A DNA stretch of 64,000 nt from Thermoguttaceae bacterium (lineage in GTDB: Bacteria; Planctomycetota; Planctomycetia; Pirellulales; Thermoguttaceae). Of the stretch, positions 61,997-64,000 are shown piece by piece (position 1 is the first letter of the stretch; every line of letters starts with the position of its first letter). Both the position numbers and the translations under genes were made by a program. The stretch spans positions 1 to 64,000 of the forward strand of contig JAFSMO010000012.1 of NCBI GenBank assembly GCA_017447865.1, given 5' to 3'. The notes under the pieces are model-generated. The model saw only the letters and a program-made list of their open reading frames with translations, had not been told where the DNA came from and ran no database searches.

Positions 61997-63961
61997 TTAC
62001 TTGCTCTTGCTCGGTTTTGCGTCGAGGATCACGCCGGTCGGGCGCACGATGTCGGTCACGACCGGGCCCGTGACCAGGGTGGTCGCGTTCTTGGAAAGGT
62101 CGCAAACGTCAATTCGGATGAAGACTTTTCCCGGCACGCCCTCGGGGATCCGCCACGTATAGTGGCCTGTGTTTTCCAGCGGGAATTTCGTCATGGCGCG
62201 CCACGGCCCTTCGGTCGAGGACGACCAGGAAAGAAGCACCGGGTTGCTCCCGAGGTTCAAATCTTCGGCTCCCCACGTGATCTCCAGGTCGCCAAACTCC
62301 GCCTGAAGCTGGATCCCGTAGAGCTGAACGCGGGGATTGATCCGGTCCAGCACCACGTCCATCTGCGGCATGGAACCGGACTGCGGGCGTTCCATCCCGA
62401 CGCCGGCGCCGTTGAAGACGAGGATCTGGAAGCCGTACTTCCCGTCCGACTTGAGCGCCGCGTTCATCGGGCTGGTGCAGTCTTTATCTTCGGCCATGTA
62501 GGTCCAGGTCTGGCCGTCGTCCAGGGAGCCCCAAAGTTCTACGCGGCCCACGCCGGAAGGACCGACCATCGAAACGTCGTAATCGATCGAAAGGTTCGGG
62601 TCGTTCACGTATCGGATCTTGCTGTTCAGCCCTTCTTCCGCGGCGGAGTCCGCAAGGGTCAGGATCATGTCGTCCTCGCTCGCATCGGACGGGGAGTCAT
62701 CGATCGAAATGGAGTCCAATTCTCCCGGATCGCTTCCATCTGTTTTGGGTTTGGCCGTCACGTGCTTCTGGTCTTTTTTGGTCTCTTCTGCAAGCTGGGC
62801 CGGATTCTGGAAAACGTCCAGCGGCTTCGAATTCGGGATTTTATAAACGGGCAGAGAAACGTCCGGAATGGAACTCTGGCCGCGGTCCTTCACCGAGAAA
62901 ATGACCAGGTTCGGGTTTTGCGGCGTGGGGTTTGGATTGGTTCCAGACGAATTTGCGAGGCTCGACGCGCCTGCGGCCAGGGAACCGTCCGGATTTGGCG
63001 ACCACTGCGGGCGGCCGTTTTGCATGGCAGGATTCAACGGATCCACCGTCGGCGGGTTTCCCGAGTTCGCCATTTGTTCGGGGGACCCGTTCATCAGCGA
63101 GTTGAGCGGTTTGCCGGTGGAGTTCACGATGACGCGCCAGGTCGGAGGGGCGGCAGCCCCGGGGGTTTCCACGCCCTGCTGATTCACGACCCGGACGGCG
63201 AACCAGAACTCGCCGTCGCTGGCCGTTGCGACCGGGAAATTCTTGTTCTGAAGCGTCTGGATCTTTTCTTTGCTCATGGTCTGGTACTGCTTCCACGTCA
63301 TGCCATTATCGCGCGAGACGTAAAGGCGTACCTCCTTCAGCTGGTCCTGCGGAATGACCGAGAGGAAGTTTCCAAACGGAAGGTGAAACTCCCGCTTGTT
63401 GACCGGGAATGGAGCCGGAAGGTTTCCATTGGGCGTGGCCGAGGTAGAAATGAGCGAGTCGGAAATGATCATCCCGGTGCCTGGCGCAGACCCAGGAAGC
63501 GGCGTGCCGGCGATGGTGGATCCCGGCGTCGTGTTCGTCGGAGTGGTCGGAATGGTGTAAATCGGAGACGTGGGCTGCACCTGGGAACGCGAGCTTGGAT
63601 TATAAACCGTGGAAGGCTGATTTTTGAGCGCGGGTGACGAGGTCGGATCCGGCTTGAGGCCCGAATTCGGCGTGGCGTAAGAAGTCCCGATCTGCGTCCA
63701 GCCATTGTTGGCCGTTCCCGGCTCACTGAATGCCGAAGGGGCTCCCTGAGCGGATTGGGCGGTGCTCTGTTTTTTGGACGAAGGGCGTAACCGCTGGAGG
63801 AATGACTTCGCGGAATCGTCATTTTGCGTTTGAGCCGTCACGTTTTCCGGAATTCCTCCGAGGACGGTCAGACCCAAGAGCAGGAGGCCCGCCCGGGTCC
63901 AGACACGGAGAGGAAACGGGTTTTTACGAATTGATTTTACGGTTTTATTTTTCGCGTTCAT
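61997..63961 (-). CDS. Secreted planctomycete-type protein with repeated beta-sandwich modules
   Basis: The product from ATG 63961 has 654 residues (GGAAAG eight bases upstream; a GTG at 63970 is an alternative). A long signal/anchor sequence (VWTRAGLLLLGLTVLGGIPE) precedes about 130 residues rich in Ser, Thr, Pro and Gln, probably disordered. Two or more modules with a fibronectin/BNR-like pattern follow: KEVRLYVSRDNGMTWKQYQT with GEFWFAVRVVNQQGV near 215-270, and GRVELWGSLDDGQTWTYMAE with YGFQILVFNGAGVG near 480-540, then PVLLSWSSSTEGPWRAMTKF. The central linker is Asn/Pro-rich and acidic. No enzyme motif is visible; a structural or adhesion role on the envelope is possible. I know similar proteins only as planctomycete hypotheticals. 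Confidence 0.75.
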   Translation of the reverse strand: MNAKNKTVKSIRKNPFPLRVWTRAGLLLLGLTVLGGIPENVTAQTQNDDSAKSFLQRLRPSSKKQSTAQSAQGAPSAFSEPGTANNGWTQIGTSYATPNSGLKPDPTSSPALKNQPSTVYNPSSRSQVQPTSPIYTIPTTPTNTTPGSTIAGTPLPGSAPGTGMIISDSLISTSATPNGNLPAPFPVNKREFHLPFGNFLSVIPQDQLKEVRLYVSRDNGMTWKQYQTMSKEKIQTLQNKNFPVATASDGEFWFAVRVVNQQGVETPGAAAPPTWRVIVNSTGKPLNSLMNGSPEQMANSGNPPTVDPLNPAMQNGRPQWSPNPDGSLAAGASSLANSSGTNPNPTPQNPNLVIFSVKDRGQSSIPDVSLPVYKIPNSKPLDVFQNPAQLAEETKKDQKHVTAKPKTDGSDPGELDSISIDDSPSDASEDDMILTLADSAAEEGLNSKIRYVNDPNLSIDYDVSMVGPSGVGRVELWGSLDDGQTWTYMAEDKDCTSPMNAALKSDGKYGFQILVFNGAGVGMERPQSGSMPQMDVVLDRINPRVQLYGIQLQAEFGDLEITWGAEDLNLGSNPVLLSWSSSTEGPWRAMTKFPLENTGHYTWRIPEGVPGKVFIRIDVCDLSKNATTLVTGPVVTDIVRPTGVILDAKPSKSK

Positions 63962-64000
63962 GACGGTCACTTTCCAGATGAATGGCTCGGTGTACTATTT

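Overview
The window most likely comes from a Planctomycetota chromosome, probably a gut or rumen Pirellulales/Thermoguttaceae-type lineage; this is inferred from gene content, since no rRNA or species marker is present. Supporting evidence: two proteins end in a PEP-CTERM sorting signal; there are two BBP2-like porins, an N-terminal fragment of another envelope protein, and a TPR protein carrying two RNA polymerase alpha-CTD-like domains; there is a secreted two-domain SGNH hydrolase, a Ser/Thr kinase with C-terminal repeats and membrane anchor, and many isolated secreted carbohydrate-related enzymes. DNA is GC-rich in genes and AT-rich between them.

Layout. 1-14 kb: start of an envelope protein (minus, cut by the window edge), a FecCD-type ABC permease, two secreted FAD oxidoreductases, a secreted BNR-repeat protein overlapping a FecE-type ATPase gene, a DUF5696-like enzyme, and a glycerophosphodiesterase. 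14-25 kb: HemD, tandem duplicated porins, the GTPase Der with a long charged tail, and two PEP-CTERM surface proteins. 25-31 kb: phosphohexomutase, a DUF4832-type secreted protein, tRNA-Thr(CGT), the TPR/alpha-CTD protein. 30-37 kb: tgt-yajC-secDF (SecDF fused, with an Ala/Pro/Glu repeat insert) and an ammonium transporter. 37-44 kb: a secreted GH-like protein, the double SGNH hydrolase, a YchF-like GTPase, a DUF2339 membrane protein. 44-52 kb: cysK-metY (sulfur assimilation), an enolase homologue lacking a catalytic Glu, ClpC and a small membrane protein. 52-64 kb: a secreted beta-helix protein; leuA behind an apparent leucine leader-peptide attenuator; an AT-rich condensation-type acyltransferase gene; a Tat-exported GH5-like enzyme; tRNA-Leu(TAA); a DFD-variant Ser/Thr kinase; and a secreted planctomycete-type protein.

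The strongest unexplained signal is intergenic. At least five families of dispersed inverted-repeat elements occupy most spacers. One has arms built from heptamer repeats whose sequence differs between copies while the two arms of a copy match (33/33 bp in one). Another pair of about 190 bp elements begins exactly five bases after a stop codon in both cases and in the same gene-relative orientation. A third, about 133 bp, sits 14-31 bp after stop codons, again always in the same orientation. Short internal stems show compensatory changes between copies, which points to selection on, or copying of, a hairpin rather than a sequence. No transposase is present in the window. The second notable signal is the leuA leader: consensus promoter, nearly leaderless 32-residue Leu-rich peptide, and a 13-bp perfect terminator hairpin before leuA.
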